A stretch of 64,000 nt of DNA from Salinisphaera sp. G21_0. Its GTDB lineage: Bacteria > Pseudomonadota > Gammaproteobacteria > Pseudomonadales > Endozoicomonadaceae. Below are positions 1 to 10,047 of the stretch, piece after piece (position 1 is the first letter of the stretch; each line of letters starts with the position of its first letter). The stretch spans positions 41,059 through 105,058 of the forward strand of contig NZ_JAGHQW010000017.1 of assembly GCF_017744115.1 (NCBI RefSeq). Reading direction: 5' to 3'. Both the position numbers and the translations under genes were made by a program. The notes beneath the pieces were generated by a model that did not search any database, was not told the DNA's origin, and saw only the letters and a list, made by a program, of their open reading frames with translations.

Positions 1-1
1 G

Positions 2-2401
2 GACTTCCCCTGGTATCCGGCCCGTGTTGTCTGTCATGACATTCTTGGCCAGACCGCCCTGGTGGATCTTGCCGGATTGCGAGATGCTATCGCCGGGCAG
101 GGCGGTGATCCTGCCAGGGTTAACCCGGTTGTGCCAACCCAGTTGATTGTTGACCACTCGCTGGCCGTTGAATACGGCGGCTTTGATCCGGATGCATTTG
201 CAAAGAACCGGGCTATTGAAGATCGTCGCAATGAAGACCGTTTCCACTTTATCGAGTGGAGCAAAACTGCCTTTGAGAATGTTGATGTGATTCCCGCGGG
301 TAATGGCATCATGCATCAGATCAACCTGGAGAAAATGTCTCCGGTTATCCAGGCCCGTGATGGTGTCGCCTATCCGGATACCTGTGTCGGTACCGACAGC
401 CATACGCCCCATGTCGATGCCCTTGGCGTTATCGCTATTGGTGTTGGTGGCCTGGAAGCGGAAACGGTGATGCTGGGCCGTCCTTCCATGATGCGACTTC
501 CTGATATTGTCGGTGTTGAGTTGACAGGGCAGCGTCAGCCTGGGATTACGGCCACCGACATCGTGTTGGCCCTGACTGAATTTCTCAGAAATGAGCGTGT
601 GGTTTCATCTTACCTGGAGTTCTTTGGCGAAGGGGCTGCCAATCTTACCATTGGTGATCGTGCCACCATTGCCAATATGACCCCGGAGTTTGGTGCTTCC
701 GCCGGGATGTTCTACATCGATGAACAGACCATTGATTATCTTAAGTTGACCGGCCGTGAGCCTGAACAGGTGGCCCTGGTGGAAAATTACGCCAAAACCA
801 CCGGACTGTGGGCTGATGATCTGAAAACCGCTGACTATGAGCGGGTGCTGACCTTTGATCTCTCTGCGGTTTGCCGGAATATGGCAGGGCCATCCAACCC
901 ACACCGTCGTTTGCCGACCTCTGAGCTGGCAAGCCGTGGCGTTGCAGGGCCTTATAAAAAAGAAGATGAACAAGAAGGTTTAATGCCTGATGGTGCCATC
1001 ATCATTGCGGCTATCACCAGCTGTACCAATACCAGTAATCCTCGTAACGTGGTTGCCGCCGGTCTGGTGGCCCGAAAAGCTAACGAGCTGGGGCTGGTGC
1101 GGAAACCCTGGGTGAAATCATCTTTCGCACCAGGTTCCAAAGTTGCCAGGCTTTATCTTGAGGAAGCAGGTCTTCTTTCTGAAATGGAAAAACTGGGCTT
1201 TGGCATTGTCGCCTATGCCTGTACCACCTGTAATGGTATGAGTGGGGCACTGGATCCGGAAATTCAGCAGGAAGTCATAGATCGGGATCTTTATGCAACA
1301 GCCGTTCTCTCTGGCAACCGTAACTTTGATGGACGGATTCATCCCTACGCCAAACAGGCCTTCCTTGCCTCGCCACCGCTGGTGGTGGCTTATGCTATTG
1401 CCGGTACGGTGCGCTTTGATATTGAAAAGGATGCATTGGGTACTGATCAGGATGGTAATCCCATCACGTTGAAAGACATCTGGCCCAGCGATGAAGAGAT
1501 TGACGCAATTGTTGCTGAATCCGTAAAACCAGAGCAGTTTAACCAGGTTTATATTCCCATGTTTGATCTGGGCAAGGCGGAGCAGGCCGAAAGTCCCCTC
1601 TACGACTGGCGCTCCATGAGTACCTACATCCGCCGTCCTCCCTATTGGGAGGGCGCTCTGGCTGGTGAGCGCACCCTGAAAGGCATGCGCCCTCTGGCGA
1701 TTCTGGGTGATAACATCACCACCGATCACCTGTCGCCTTCCAATGCGATCCTGGCCAGCAGTGCGGCAGGTGAATATCTGGCGAAAATGGGGCTGCCGGA
1801 AGAAGATTTTAACTCCTACGCCACACACCGTGGTGACCATCTGACGGCGCAACGGGCGACCTTTGCCAACCCAAAGCTGCTCAATGAGATGTGTCTGGAT
1901 GCTAATGGTGCAGTCAGGCAGGGTTCTCTGGCCAGAATTGAGCCCGAAGGCAAAGAAACACGGATGTGGGAAGCCATCGAGACCTATATGGAGCGTCGCC
2001 AGCCGCTGATTATTGTAGCCGGTGCGGACTATGGTCAGGGGTCATCCCGTGACTGGGCTGCCAAAGGAGTTCGGCTTGCCGGTGTGGAGGCCATTGTGGC
2101 AGAAGGGTTTGAGCGTATTCACCGGACCAACCTGGTGGGTATGGGTGTGCTGCCTCTGGAATTCAAGGCTGGTACAACCCGTAAGACGTTAGGACTTGAT
2201 GGCAGCGAAACCTACGATGTTATCGGTGAGCGGACGCCGGGAGCCACACTGAGCCTGTTGATTCACCGTGCCAACGGAGAAACTGTTGAGGTCCCGGTAA
2301 CCTGTCGCCTGGATACCGCTGAAGAAGTATCCGTATACGATGCCGGTGGTGTTCTGCAGCGTTTTGCCAGGGACTTCCTGGAATCCGAAGCCGCTGCCTG
2401 A
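2..2401 (+). CDS. acnD: 2-methylcitrate dehydratase, Fe/S-dependent AcnD (5' end outside window)
   Basis: An aconitase-family enzyme that dehydrates 2-methylcitrate in the methylcitrate cycle of propionate breakdown; the AcnD type works together with PrpF. The reading frame is open from base 2 (DFPWYPARVVCHDILG...), so about 70 N-terminal residues lie before the window. The first in-window GTG at 62 is internal, not the start. The [4Fe-4S] ligands are visible in SCTNTSNP (around nt 1020) and ACTTCNG (around nt 1220). The C-terminal swivel domain has GADYGQGSSRDWAAKG near nt 2030. Stop TGA is at 2399-2401. prpF follows after 65 bp on the same strand, which supports AcnD over a housekeeping AcnA. 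The upstream partners (prpB, prpC) would lie outside the window. Confidence 0.95.
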   Translation, partial: DFPWYPARVVCHDILGQTALVDLAGLRDAIAGQGGDPARVNPVVPTQLIVDHSLAVEYGGFDPDAFAKNRAIEDRRNEDRFHFIEWSKTAFENVDVIPAGNGIMHQINLEKMSPVIQARDGVAYPDTCVGTDSHTPHVDALGVIAIGVGGLEAETVMLGRPSMMRLPDIVGVELTGQRQPGITATDIVLALTEFLRNERVVSSYLEFFGEGAANLTIGDRATIANMTPEFGASAGMFYIDEQTIDYLKLTGREPEQVALVENYAKTTGLWADDLKTADYERVLTFDLSAVCRNMAGPSNPHRRLPTSELASRGVAGPYKKEDEQEGLMPDGAIIIAAITSCTNTSNPRNVVAAGLVARKANELGLVRKPWVKSSFAPGSKVARLYLEEAGLLSEMEKLGFGIVAYACTTCNGMSGALDPEIQQEVIDRDLYATAVLSGNRNFDGRIHPYAKQAFLASPPLVVAYAIAGTVRFDIEKDALGTDQDGNPITLKDIWPSDEEIDAIVAESVKPEQFNQVYIPMFDLGKAEQAESPLYDWRSMSTYIRRPPYWEGALAGERTLKGMRPLAILGDNITTDHLSPSNAILASSAAGEYLAKMGLPEEDFNSYATHRGDHLTAQRATFANPKLLNEMCLDANGAVRQGSLARIEPEGKETRMWEAIETYMERRQPLIIVAGADYGQGSSRDWAAKGVRLAGVEAIVAEGFERIHRTNLVGMGVLPLEFKAGTTRKTLGLDGSETYDVIGERTPGATLSLLIHRANGETVEVPVTCRLDTAEEVSVYDAGGVLQRFARDFLESEAAA

Positions 2402-2466
2402 GAGCTCTCACGCTGGCCCCTGATCAGGGCCAGCATAACAATCCTATACAGAAGGAGCTGTTCCCC

Positions 2467-3639
2467 ATGGCTCATCCTCCACAAATCAAGGTTCCTGCGA
2501 CTTATATGCGAGGCGGAACCAGCAAGGGTGTTTTTTTCAATCTCACCGATCTTCCACCAGCTGCACAGGTTCCGGGTAAGGCCCGTGATGCGCTACTTCT
2601 TCGAGTGATTGGCAGTCCGGACCCCTACGGTAAGCAGATTGATGGTATGGGGGGGGGCACGTCCAGTACCAGCAAAACGGTGATCCTGTCGAAAAGCAGT
2701 CAGCCTGATCATGATGTCGATTATCTCTTTGGTCAGGTAGCCATTGATCAACCTGTCGTGGACTGGAGTGGTAACTGCGGCAATCTGACTGCGGCTGTCG
2801 GGGCCTTTGCCATCAGCAACGGTCTGGTTGATAAGCAACGGATACCCGACAATGGCATCGCAACGGTACGGATCTGGCAGGCCAATATCAAAAAAACCAT
2901 TATTGCCCATGTGCCAATGACCAATGGTGCCGTACAGGAAACGGGGGATTTTGTCCTGGACGGTGTGACTTTCCCGGCGGCCGAGGTTCAGGTTGAGTTT
3001 CTCGATCCTGCCGATGGTGAAGGTGCCATGTTCCCGACCGGCCATCTGGTGGATGATCTTGAAGTACCCGGCGTTGGGACTTTAAAGGCAACCCTGATCA
3101 ATGCCGGCATTCCCACCATTTTTATCAATGCTGCTGACATTGGTTACCAGGGAACTGAACTACAGGAAGTGATCAACGGCGATGAGCAGGCACTGGCCAT
3201 GTTTGAGAATATTCGGGCTTATGGCGCACTGCAGATGGGGTTGATCAGCAGCCTGGAAGAAGCCGCAACCCGACAGCATACGCCGAAAGTCGCTTTTGTT
3301 GCTGAACCGAAAAGTTACCTCTCATCCAGCGGCAAGAAGGTCTCTGAAGAAGAGATCGACCTGCTGGTCAGGGCCCTATCCATGGGTAAACTTCATCATG
3401 CCATGATGGGCACCGCTGCCGTGGCTATTGGTACGGCGGCTGCCATTCCGGGCACCCTGGTTAACCTGGCTGCCGGCGGTGGTGAACGAAACCCGGTCCG
3501 CTTTGGTCACCCCTCGGGTACCTTGAAAGTGGGGGCAGAAGCAGTGCTGAATAATGGGCAATGGTCCGTGACCAAGGCCATTATGAGCCGCAGTGCCAGG
3601 GTTTTGATGGAGGGTTGGGTTTGCTTGCCCGTTGAATGA
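2467..3639 (+). CDS. prpF: 2-methylaconitate cis-trans isomerase PrpF
   Basis: PrpF isomerises the 2-methylaconitate released by AcnD so that the hydratase step can proceed. The 390-residue product has the family start (KVPATYMRGGTSKGVFF) and the glycine-rich stretch IDGMGGGTSSTSKT. Its length is typical of PrpF. A good ribosome-binding site (AAGGAG, around 2452) precedes ATG 2467. It lies 65 bp downstream of acnD with no visible terminator between, so the two are probably cotranscribed. The next gene converges on it after 40 bp. Confidence 0.95.
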   Translation: MAHPPQIKVPATYMRGGTSKGVFFNLTDLPPAAQVPGKARDALLLRVIGSPDPYGKQIDGMGGGTSSTSKTVILSKSSQPDHDVDYLFGQVAIDQPVVDWSGNCGNLTAAVGAFAISNGLVDKQRIPDNGIATVRIWQANIKKTIIAHVPMTNGAVQETGDFVLDGVTFPAAEVQVEFLDPADGEGAMFPTGHLVDDLEVPGVGTLKATLINAGIPTIFINAADIGYQGTELQEVINGDEQALAMFENIRAYGALQMGLISSLEEAATRQHTPKVAFVAEPKSYLSSSGKKVSEEEIDLLVRALSMGKLHHAMMGTAAVAIGTAAAIPGTLVNLAAGGGERNPVRFGHPSGTLKVGAEAVLNNGQWSVTKAIMSRSARVLMEGWVCLPVE

Positions 3640-3679
3640 AACTGCGGGGAAATCAGTTCCAGGAGGCTGACCGAGAAAG

Positions 3680-5674
3680 TTAACATTGATCCGGGACGAT
3701 CCTCCAGAAAGAAAAAAAACTTTGTATTCTGACACCATCGCCACCGCGGTCACTTTCGATCTGTATTCTGCGGCTGCATTGGCTAAAGCAAAATGCATGA
3801 ATCCTGTTTTCTGATGGCAACCGGGCCTTTTCCTGCCAGATCCCGTCTGCGTTCACCCCCAGCAAAATCAGGTGGTCGGTTTCGGTTTCAAGGGGTGGGA
3901 CAACGGCAAGCAGGCAACTCTCATTGTTAAAACACCCATCCCTGATGGAAAATTCGATACGTTGACTGATCCACTCGCCGGAGGGTCGGCGTTGGTGGAT
4001 ATCGGTATGGCCTGACGGTTCATTACAGACAATGGTGTCACCGTCAGGACTGACTCTGGTCAGAGATCCAGCCGAAAATGTTTGGGATTTGCCCCAGATT
4101 CCGGACGCCGCCTTGCGCCAGACTGATATTCTACGCCCGTTTATGATGATAAATTCGTCCGGGTGCTCAGAAAAATAAACAGTGCCTTTACCGCAATGGG
4201 GCTGCTCCTGAGCAGCGGGAAGCCATTGATCCTCACTGTTTAATTCCCAGATTTCAACACCGTCATCGGTGGTGATAATCAGAAGCCGACCATCGGGACC
4301 AAAAGCAGGTTCCAGGGGATAATACGTCGCCGGAGGCTCACAGGTTTTGACAATTCTCTGCTTTTCACTCCATTTTCCATTCGGACCAAGGGCCGCGATA
4401 ACGACAAAGAAATTATCTCGATGAGTGTCAACGCCAGCATTATCAAACCATGTGACAAAATGCTTATTATCCGGGCTGAATAGTACCTCGAGTTCAAACT
4501 TATCACCAGACTCAGTACCAGCACCGGTTATGAAGTTCATGTGAATATCAGTGTCTGAAACAATGATTTTACCTGTTTCTGACCAGACCCCATCGGCTGA
4601 CTTGCCCATCAGCGTGATGAATGAACCATCCCAAAGCGCGACATGACGGCTGTCATCACTGAACAACAAATTACGAATACGGGTTGTAATGCTGCCTTTA
4701 TTAACCCACTGACCTTCCGCTTCCCGACCCAGAATGGCAACTTCACGCCGCTTGTACTTACAGACCAGTGCGCTGGCATCCGGTGACAGATAGAAGTCAT
4801 TCATAGCATACAGATAAGCGTCATTGTTCAATCTTGTCCTGATTTGAGGAAACACCTCACCGATGGTCAATTGCTGTTGCTCAACCCAGGAATCATCGTG
4901 ACATTCATAAACGGACAATAAGTGGCCTTTGACGATGTGTTTGTAGTGCGATGGTTCTCCTACCAGGCTCCTCGACACCTTTTGTGGGATAAATAAAATA
5001 TGGTTAGAACGCTGCTGATGAAAATAGCAAATTTCATTGCATGTGATTTCAGCCGACCTGCACCAGTGACCATGACGATCCGGAGTCAGAATATCAATGC
5101 CCCCCTTCACCTTGGTTGCGACAATCATGCACAGCTTAAGATCATGATAATGCCAGCTATAGCTGTCCATATTCAGGCTCCCAGCGGGTTTCAGGGTAAG
5201 TGCCGTTGCATCAATAATCTGCTGGCGCGCATGCCGGGCGTAACAGGCATAAAAGGCCGGGCTCAGCTGCACAGGGAAGTGGCGCCTGGAAAATATCGAT
5301 AACGTCCTGAGGTACTGAAGGAGTTGCCGGTCAGAATGAATGATTGTCTGACACGAATTCTGTTTGTCTTGCGACAAGGAGAGGAAGTAGCGGACTTCTT
5401 CCAGTCCGCAGGTCACCAATCGGCTGGCCACTGCCTTGCATGTTTGGGCGAACGCGCTTATATCTTCAATTGATAAATAGCTGGTGATGTTATCGAACGG
5501 TAACGTCGGTAAGGTAACCCACCAGCGATGGAAATAAACAGGATCCCGGGCTATTTCAGGCCTGATTTCGTTACCCACTGCCTGAGTAACAGCCGTGTCG
5601 GTATTTAACGGTTTGGCAAGCGGCAAACAATTCCCCCCATATCCGGGCAAGAGGCTGTATTTACACTGGTGCAT
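3680..5674 (-). CDS. F-box-like protein with C-terminal beta-propeller-like repeats (effector candidate)
   Basis: A 664-residue protein. Residues about 54-88 (LPTLPFDNITSYLSIEDIS, then AFAQTCKAVASRL) follow the eukaryotic F-box pattern: LP, spaced hydrophobics, a D, then C-K and a hydrophobic end. The rest holds repeated blocks beginning F-S-x-D (SPDASALV, FSDDSRHVAL, FSPDNKHFV, FGPDGRLLI, VSPDGDTIV) and ending in G-x-W, such as AEGQW, ADGVW, PNGKW and SGEW. This resembles WD40-like propeller blades. F-box/propeller proteins in eukaryotes recruit substrates to SCF ubiquitin ligases; that role here, after secretion into a host, is inference. No signal peptide or obvious strong ribosome-binding site is seen. 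It converges with prpF and sits 62 bp downstream of another large minus-strand gene. Confidence 0.7.
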   Translation of the reverse strand: MHQCKYSLLPGYGGNCLPLAKPLNTDTAVTQAVGNEIRPEIARDPVYFHRWWVTLPTLPFDNITSYLSIEDISAFAQTCKAVASRLVTCGLEEVRYFLSLSQDKQNSCQTIIHSDRQLLQYLRTLSIFSRRHFPVQLSPAFYACYARHARQQIIDATALTLKPAGSLNMDSYSWHYHDLKLCMIVATKVKGGIDILTPDRHGHWCRSAEITCNEICYFHQQRSNHILFIPQKVSRSLVGEPSHYKHIVKGHLLSVYECHDDSWVEQQQLTIGEVFPQIRTRLNNDAYLYAMNDFYLSPDASALVCKYKRREVAILGREAEGQWVNKGSITTRIRNLLFSDDSRHVALWDGSFITLMGKSADGVWSETGKIIVSDTDIHMNFITGAGTESGDKFELEVLFSPDNKHFVTWFDNAGVDTHRDNFFVVIAALGPNGKWSEKQRIVKTCEPPATYYPLEPAFGPDGRLLIITTDDGVEIWELNSEDQWLPAAQEQPHCGKGTVYFSEHPDEFIIINGRRISVWRKAASGIWGKSQTFSAGSLTRVSPDGDTIVCNEPSGHTDIHQRRPSGEWISQRIEFSIRDGCFNNESCLLAVVPPLETETDHLILLGVNADGIWQEKARLPSENRIHAFCFSQCSRRIQIESDRGGDGVRIQSFFSFWRIVPDQC

Positions 5675-5736
5675 ATTGCCCGTTTAGAAGCCTGGTCCGC
5701 AAGAGATGATAAATGTCAGATCATGAAAGATTGAAC

Positions 5737-8700
5737 TCACAAAGAGGTCAGGGCTCCCAATGCCAGTAGCTTGACAATCAATGCGTTCAGCGTAACCAAT
5801 GGATTGACGCCAAAAGTAACGCCAAGGTTTGGCTGATTATCCCGTGTAACAAAACCAATGCCGGGAATCAGCTCACGGGGCTCCAGAGTACTGAAATCTA
5901 CGATATTAGTAGCTTCAGAACAGTCCGGGTAGGTAGATTCTGGAATAATATTTTGTTTGATGTGGTTAACGAATCTGGCGTCATGACCACACCAGTAGAT
6001 AACCTCTCTAACCGCCTGTGACAGCAGCTCATCTTCTTCCATTGCCTGAACCACACGCTCTTCTGTGAATCGGGGAAATGCCTTGTGAAACAGCGTCGTC
6101 AGAATTTCCTGTATTTTACGCTCATGATTCAGCGTGGACTCCCTATTGTCACAGTTAAACTGTTTTTGAAAGCAGAGAGCATATTGCAATATCAGTCCCT
6201 GGGCATTTTTTGCCAGTTCTGAAAATGCCACCCTGGCTCGATCCTCTGATTTTTCAAAATCAAGAAATTCCTGATATCTTTTGGAGAAAAAATAATCCTC
6301 ACCCAGCTCAATCATACTTTTCGTATCACCGGAATCCCGCATGCCTACGGGCCCCACATTGGGATATTCTGAAGCTTTCTTCCACTGAAGCATCCGCCCC
6401 TCGCTTGGGGCACCTACATAAGATGAGAGGATATGGTGTTTTCGTTTAGTTACTGAATCATGGTCAGCTGCAATGACCGCTGGAGCATATAATCCGCAAC
6501 TGAATAAAAAACCGCAATCATGGGCATACTTATGAAATCCCTGGCAAATCTGATCCGCCTTTGTTACTGGGTCAAGGTCGTAGGGATATAAATGATAAGG
6601 CGCATCTTTTGTTGATTTCAAATGAAGGCAATAACTTGTCTTGCCATCAATATAGCGGCACTTTTCCTCTAGTTTGGCCTTTTTGGCTGGAGGTGTAAAT
6701 GTTGCCAAATCAATGTTCGCATTATCCCAACGATAACTGCCGACAACCCGGGGAATTGAGCTTTTCAAGCCGTAGTGACTGGCTATATCTGCCATAAGGC
6801 GGATTTTATTACCCTCCGTTGCCAGTTCTTCCGGCTTCTCCTTATCACTGATAAATTTCATGTAATCCCAGCCACCGTCCGTGCGATGAATTGCCAGCGT
6901 ACGTCCGTAAACTTCGATAGATTCGGATGATAATGATGCTAACGGGGGAGGCGCTGTCCACTGTTGCGGATTAACCGGTATTTGCCAATCATGATCAAAC
7001 TGATTTTCCGGTGGCTGATAATCTTTATCCAGTGATAGCAGCAACTGCCAAATGTTAGGACTTTCCATATTATTGAGTGGGTAAACTGGCTGACGAAATA
7101 AGGTTTCCCGTTGTTTCGCACAATCAGGATTAGTCAGCCAGTTATTCAGCACATGGATTCGATGGCCGGAAGGTGCAAGGCGTAGAAATGATTCAATGAT
7201 ATCAAAATGTAATGTTGTGACGAGTTTGGTATAGTATACAAGTTGATTATGAGAGGCTGAAGATGTTGTTGAATCCTTACTATGTGGGTCCGACCACAAA
7301 TCCGGACGATAACTTTTTTGCCTGGCTGTAAATGTTGCCTCTTTCTTGCGGTATTCCGACTCCATTCGAACCAAAGACAGGCCATCTATCAACAGCCAGT
7401 CCATGAATTTCATGAAATCATCGGGACGGGCAAGGCCATTGCAGCATTTAGCCCTGCGGATCAGGATATTCCATGTCTCACTGTACTTGGCATCTTCCTG
7501 TAAGAGGCCCAAACTGTCTGCCGAAAGAGTATCATCCGTTACCGTAAAAATTTTTGCCGCCCACAGGCTTACATCTCCCAGAACCAATTCTTTTTCACAA
7601 TTCGGGCCTGACCATTTTTTTGATTCCTGACTTTCCTTCTGGTAAATGGTCGCTTGCTTCATGACAAGATGGATAAACGACAGTGCTTTCTTATCTGGAA
7701 ACAGGCTCCTCTGGTGCAAATGATGCCCATATTCATTGGGCAAAGTCCATAGAAAGGGAGCTATCCGGTTGACTGTATTGGTAAATAATCGTTCATTGGT
7801 CAATCCAGCCTCTTTGGCCATAAAGAAAGGAGAATTTTTAAGATTAACGGATACTTCTTTAAACGCCTGTCTGGTGACAGTAATGCCCATTTTATTCAAT
7901 AATTCGGTGGATTGATGCAGTCCGCCTAATAGAGCTGTCATTGCAATCAGTTGCTGTTCATCCTGACAAAATGAGCGAATAAGAGTGCGGGCTTCACTCT
8001 GTGATTGTTGTGCAATGGCTTCAAGAACAAATACCATTATCACGCTGTTTTTGTATCTGTGAACCCCGGCAAGATTAGCAATTCGGTGATGCTCGTAGCT
8101 TTGCTTAACCAAGTCTTTAATCATGTTGCTGGCATTAGATTGACTACGAAGGTAATTAAAGAAAACCTTTAACCTGCTTTGTGAAGCGGCGGGTATTGAT
8201 TGTGCAATCGCTTCCTGAAATAGCCCATCACTAATACGTCTGGATGTTAAAATCGTCTGGGTAAGAGCGTCAAAGCGAGGATCAGCATCAGCAAAAATAG
8301 CCTTGACGAATAACAGGTCCGGGCAATATGGGGTGCAGTTATCTATCAGCGTTGTCATTGTATCAAAAGGCAGGTAAGCGATAGATTCAGGATCATGATC
8401 AAACCAGTCAGAGCTTTGTTTGATGGGAAACCCTTGTTCAATAATATAGGTTAGTACTTTCAGATTGTTTGTTGTGGTCCCCGCCCAAATAGCGATATCC
8501 CTTGCTATTATTTGAATTCCATCCGCTATTGTTTTTCTTGATGGTGCACCATTTTTAGAATTGTATTCCCCCCCAACCAGGCGGTGAGGATCAATGTATT
8601 GCTCAATCTCTCTTTTCAGTTTGTTGACTTTATCCATTAAACTGACATTGACCTGTAATTCATCAAATTGTTGAACAAGTTTCTCTAGTTCTTCTTTCAC

Positions 8701-9084
8701 GCATTGCTTTTCAACCTCTCCTGAAGTGAGCATTGCCAGTAACTTCGTTTGCTTAAACTGGACCTGGCCGTAGCTGAAAGCCTCTTTCTGATGGCCTTCG
8801 GCACTTTTTTTACTTATTTCACTGTCGATGGGTTTCGCACTGCAAGGTCTGGAATGACTCACTTTGCAGTCATTTAACGTAAACAAACTGTTAGAACAGG
8901 GTGAGTCAGTTCCAAATGTTCCGGTATTGTCAGGTGCAAAATTACCAGCATGGAAGAGTACCTCTTTGTCTTCTGCTGGTCGTACGGTCAGGTATTTATA
9001 ATTGCCTGTCTCTTTGCCATAGCTGCGTTCGGATGTTGAGTCTGATCCAGTAACTGTGTCGTTTTTAAAGCCTGTCACATCCAT
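5737..9084 (-). CDS. Large protein of unknown function, 1115 residues
   Basis: I do not recognise the family. ATG 9084 has a good purine-rich ribosome-binding site (AGGGGA). The N-terminal 100 residues are Ser/Thr-rich and look disordered. Residues about 115-170 are charged and probably coiled (VEKQCVKEELEKLVQQ, LMDKVNKLKREIEQY). The middle is mostly helical in appearance. Around residue 741 a strand pair ending in GGWDYMKF, followed by a helix with ELATEGN, faintly resembles a kinase N-lobe (lysine, helix-C glutamate), but no HRD or DFG motif follows. The C-terminus is hydrophobic (LVTLNALIVKLLALGALTSL) and could contact a membrane. It lies immediately upstream of the F-box gene on the same strand, so the two may be cotranscribed. 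An effector role is only suggested by size, context and lack of bacterial motifs. Confidence 0.6.
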   Translation of the reverse strand: MDVTGFKNDTVTGSDSTSERSYGKETGNYKYLTVRPAEDKEVLFHAGNFAPDNTGTFGTDSPCSNSLFTLNDCKVSHSRPCSAKPIDSEISKKSAEGHQKEAFSYGQVQFKQTKLLAMLTSGEVEKQCVKEELEKLVQQFDELQVNVSLMDKVNKLKREIEQYIDPHRLVGGEYNSKNGAPSRKTIADGIQIIARDIAIWAGTTTNNLKVLTYIIEQGFPIKQSSDWFDHDPESIAYLPFDTMTTLIDNCTPYCPDLLFVKAIFADADPRFDALTQTILTSRRISDGLFQEAIAQSIPAASQSRLKVFFNYLRSQSNASNMIKDLVKQSYEHHRIANLAGVHRYKNSVIMVFVLEAIAQQSQSEARTLIRSFCQDEQQLIAMTALLGGLHQSTELLNKMGITVTRQAFKEVSVNLKNSPFFMAKEAGLTNERLFTNTVNRIAPFLWTLPNEYGHHLHQRSLFPDKKALSFIHLVMKQATIYQKESQESKKWSGPNCEKELVLGDVSLWAAKIFTVTDDTLSADSLGLLQEDAKYSETWNILIRRAKCCNGLARPDDFMKFMDWLLIDGLSLVRMESEYRKKEATFTARQKSYRPDLWSDPHSKDSTTSSASHNQLVYYTKLVTTLHFDIIESFLRLAPSGHRIHVLNNWLTNPDCAKQRETLFRQPVYPLNNMESPNIWQLLLSLDKDYQPPENQFDHDWQIPVNPQQWTAPPPLASLSSESIEVYGRTLAIHRTDGGWDYMKFISDKEKPEELATEGNKIRLMADIASHYGLKSSIPRVVGSYRWDNANIDLATFTPPAKKAKLEEKCRYIDGKTSYCLHLKSTKDAPYHLYPYDLDPVTKADQICQGFHKYAHDCGFLFSCGLYAPAVIAADHDSVTKRKHHILSSYVGAPSEGRMLQWKKASEYPNVGPVGMRDSGDTKSMIELGEDYFFSKRYQEFLDFEKSEDRARVAFSELAKNAQGLILQYALCFQKQFNCDNRESTLNHERKIQEILTTLFHKAFPRFTEERVVQAMEEDELLSQAVREVIYWCGHDARFVNHIKQNIIPESTYPDCSEATNIVDFSTLEPRELIPGIGFVTRDNQPNLGVTFGVNPLVTLNALIVKLLALGALTSL

Positions 9085-9225
9085 CTGTTCGTCCCCTCAT
9101 CAAAGATGCTTTTTGACAATGAGACGGGAAAAAAAATTCAACTCTCCGGGCTGCCGGGAGAAAATAAATAGTTTGCTGACAAATTGAAGGGCAGTCCTCA
9201 GGGTCTGTTGAATTATAAATTATGG

Positions 9226-10047
9226 TTATTTCAGCCTTCTTGTCAGATTGGCCTGATCCATGATCCGTGTTGCAATCTCTTCGACGGAAAATTCAGTGGT
9301 GTCGATATAGCTGATCTGCTCCTGGTTATAGATCTGTTCAACCATCTGTATTTCATATTGACACTGCCTGACCGATGAGTATCGGCTGTTTGGACGGCGC
9401 TCATTTCTGATACCTGAGAGCCGGGCCGGATTGATGGTCAAACCAAAAAGACGTTCTTTGTGCGGGCGAAGAAAATCAGGCAGCTTGATGCCCTTATCAA
9501 AATCATCCTCGGTAATTGGGTAATTGGCGGCATAGATACCAAACTGTAAGCCAAGATAGATGCAGGTGGGTGTTTTGCCCGAACGGGAGGCACCCAGCAC
9601 GATAATATCGGCCTTTTCATAGTGCCGGATGCGGGCACCATCATCATTATCAAGGGCAAACTGCACCGCTTCGATGCGACGGTGGTAGCTGGCACTGCTG
9701 GTTGTGGAACGCTTCTTGCCGACGGTATACAACGGGTGCGAACCTAACTCCATCTCCAGGCCGGGAAGGAAGGTAGCAAAGAGGTCAATAATATAAGCCC
9801 CGCTGGTATGCAGCAGTTTGCTGACCTCTTCATTCAACACCGTCATAAAGAGGATAGGTTGCATCATTTCATGCTGATGAGTCTCTTTAATCAGGGTCAG
9901 TGCCCGAACGGCTTTTTCGGGGGTATCAATATAGGGCAGTGTGTGGTGACGGAATGTAGGCCCCGAGAACTGGGCAAGCAGACTTTGGCCAAAGGATTCA
10001 GCGGTAATGCCAGTACCATCAGAGATAAAAAATACCGATCGTTCCAT
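9226..10047 (-). CDS. ppsR: PEP synthase regulatory protein (bifunctional kinase/phosphorylase, DUF299)
   Basis: A 273-residue protein of the pyruvate,water dikinase regulatory family. It inactivates PEP synthase by ADP-dependent phosphorylation of a threonine next to the catalytic histidine and reactivates it by Pi-dependent dephosphorylation. The start is characteristic (MERSVFFISDGTGITAESFG) and a P-loop GASRSGKT lies near residue 152. ATG 10047 has a GGAG ribosome-binding site. It is divergent from ppsA, its known target, as in many gammaproteobacteria. Confidence 0.96.
   Translation of the reverse strand: MERSVFFISDGTGITAESFGQSLLAQFSGPTFRHHTLPYIDTPEKAVRALTLIKETHQHEMMQPILFMTVLNEEVSKLLHTSGAYIIDLFATFLPGLEMELGSHPLYTVGKKRSTTSSASYHRRIEAVQFALDNDDGARIRHYEKADIIVLGASRSGKTPTCIYLGLQFGIYAANYPITEDDFDKGIKLPDFLRPHKERLFGLTINPARLSGIRNERRPNSRYSSVRQCQYEIQMVEQIYNQEQISYIDTTEFSVEEIATRIMDQANLTRRLK

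Noticed and set aside
1118..1852. 244-codon ORF antisense to acnD
   Set aside because: It overlaps the conserved aconitase-family coding sequence and has no features of its own.
5000..5302. 100-codon plus-strand ORF inside the F-box gene
   Set aside because: Antisense shadow; the minus-strand frame is continuous with a clear F-box and repeat pattern.
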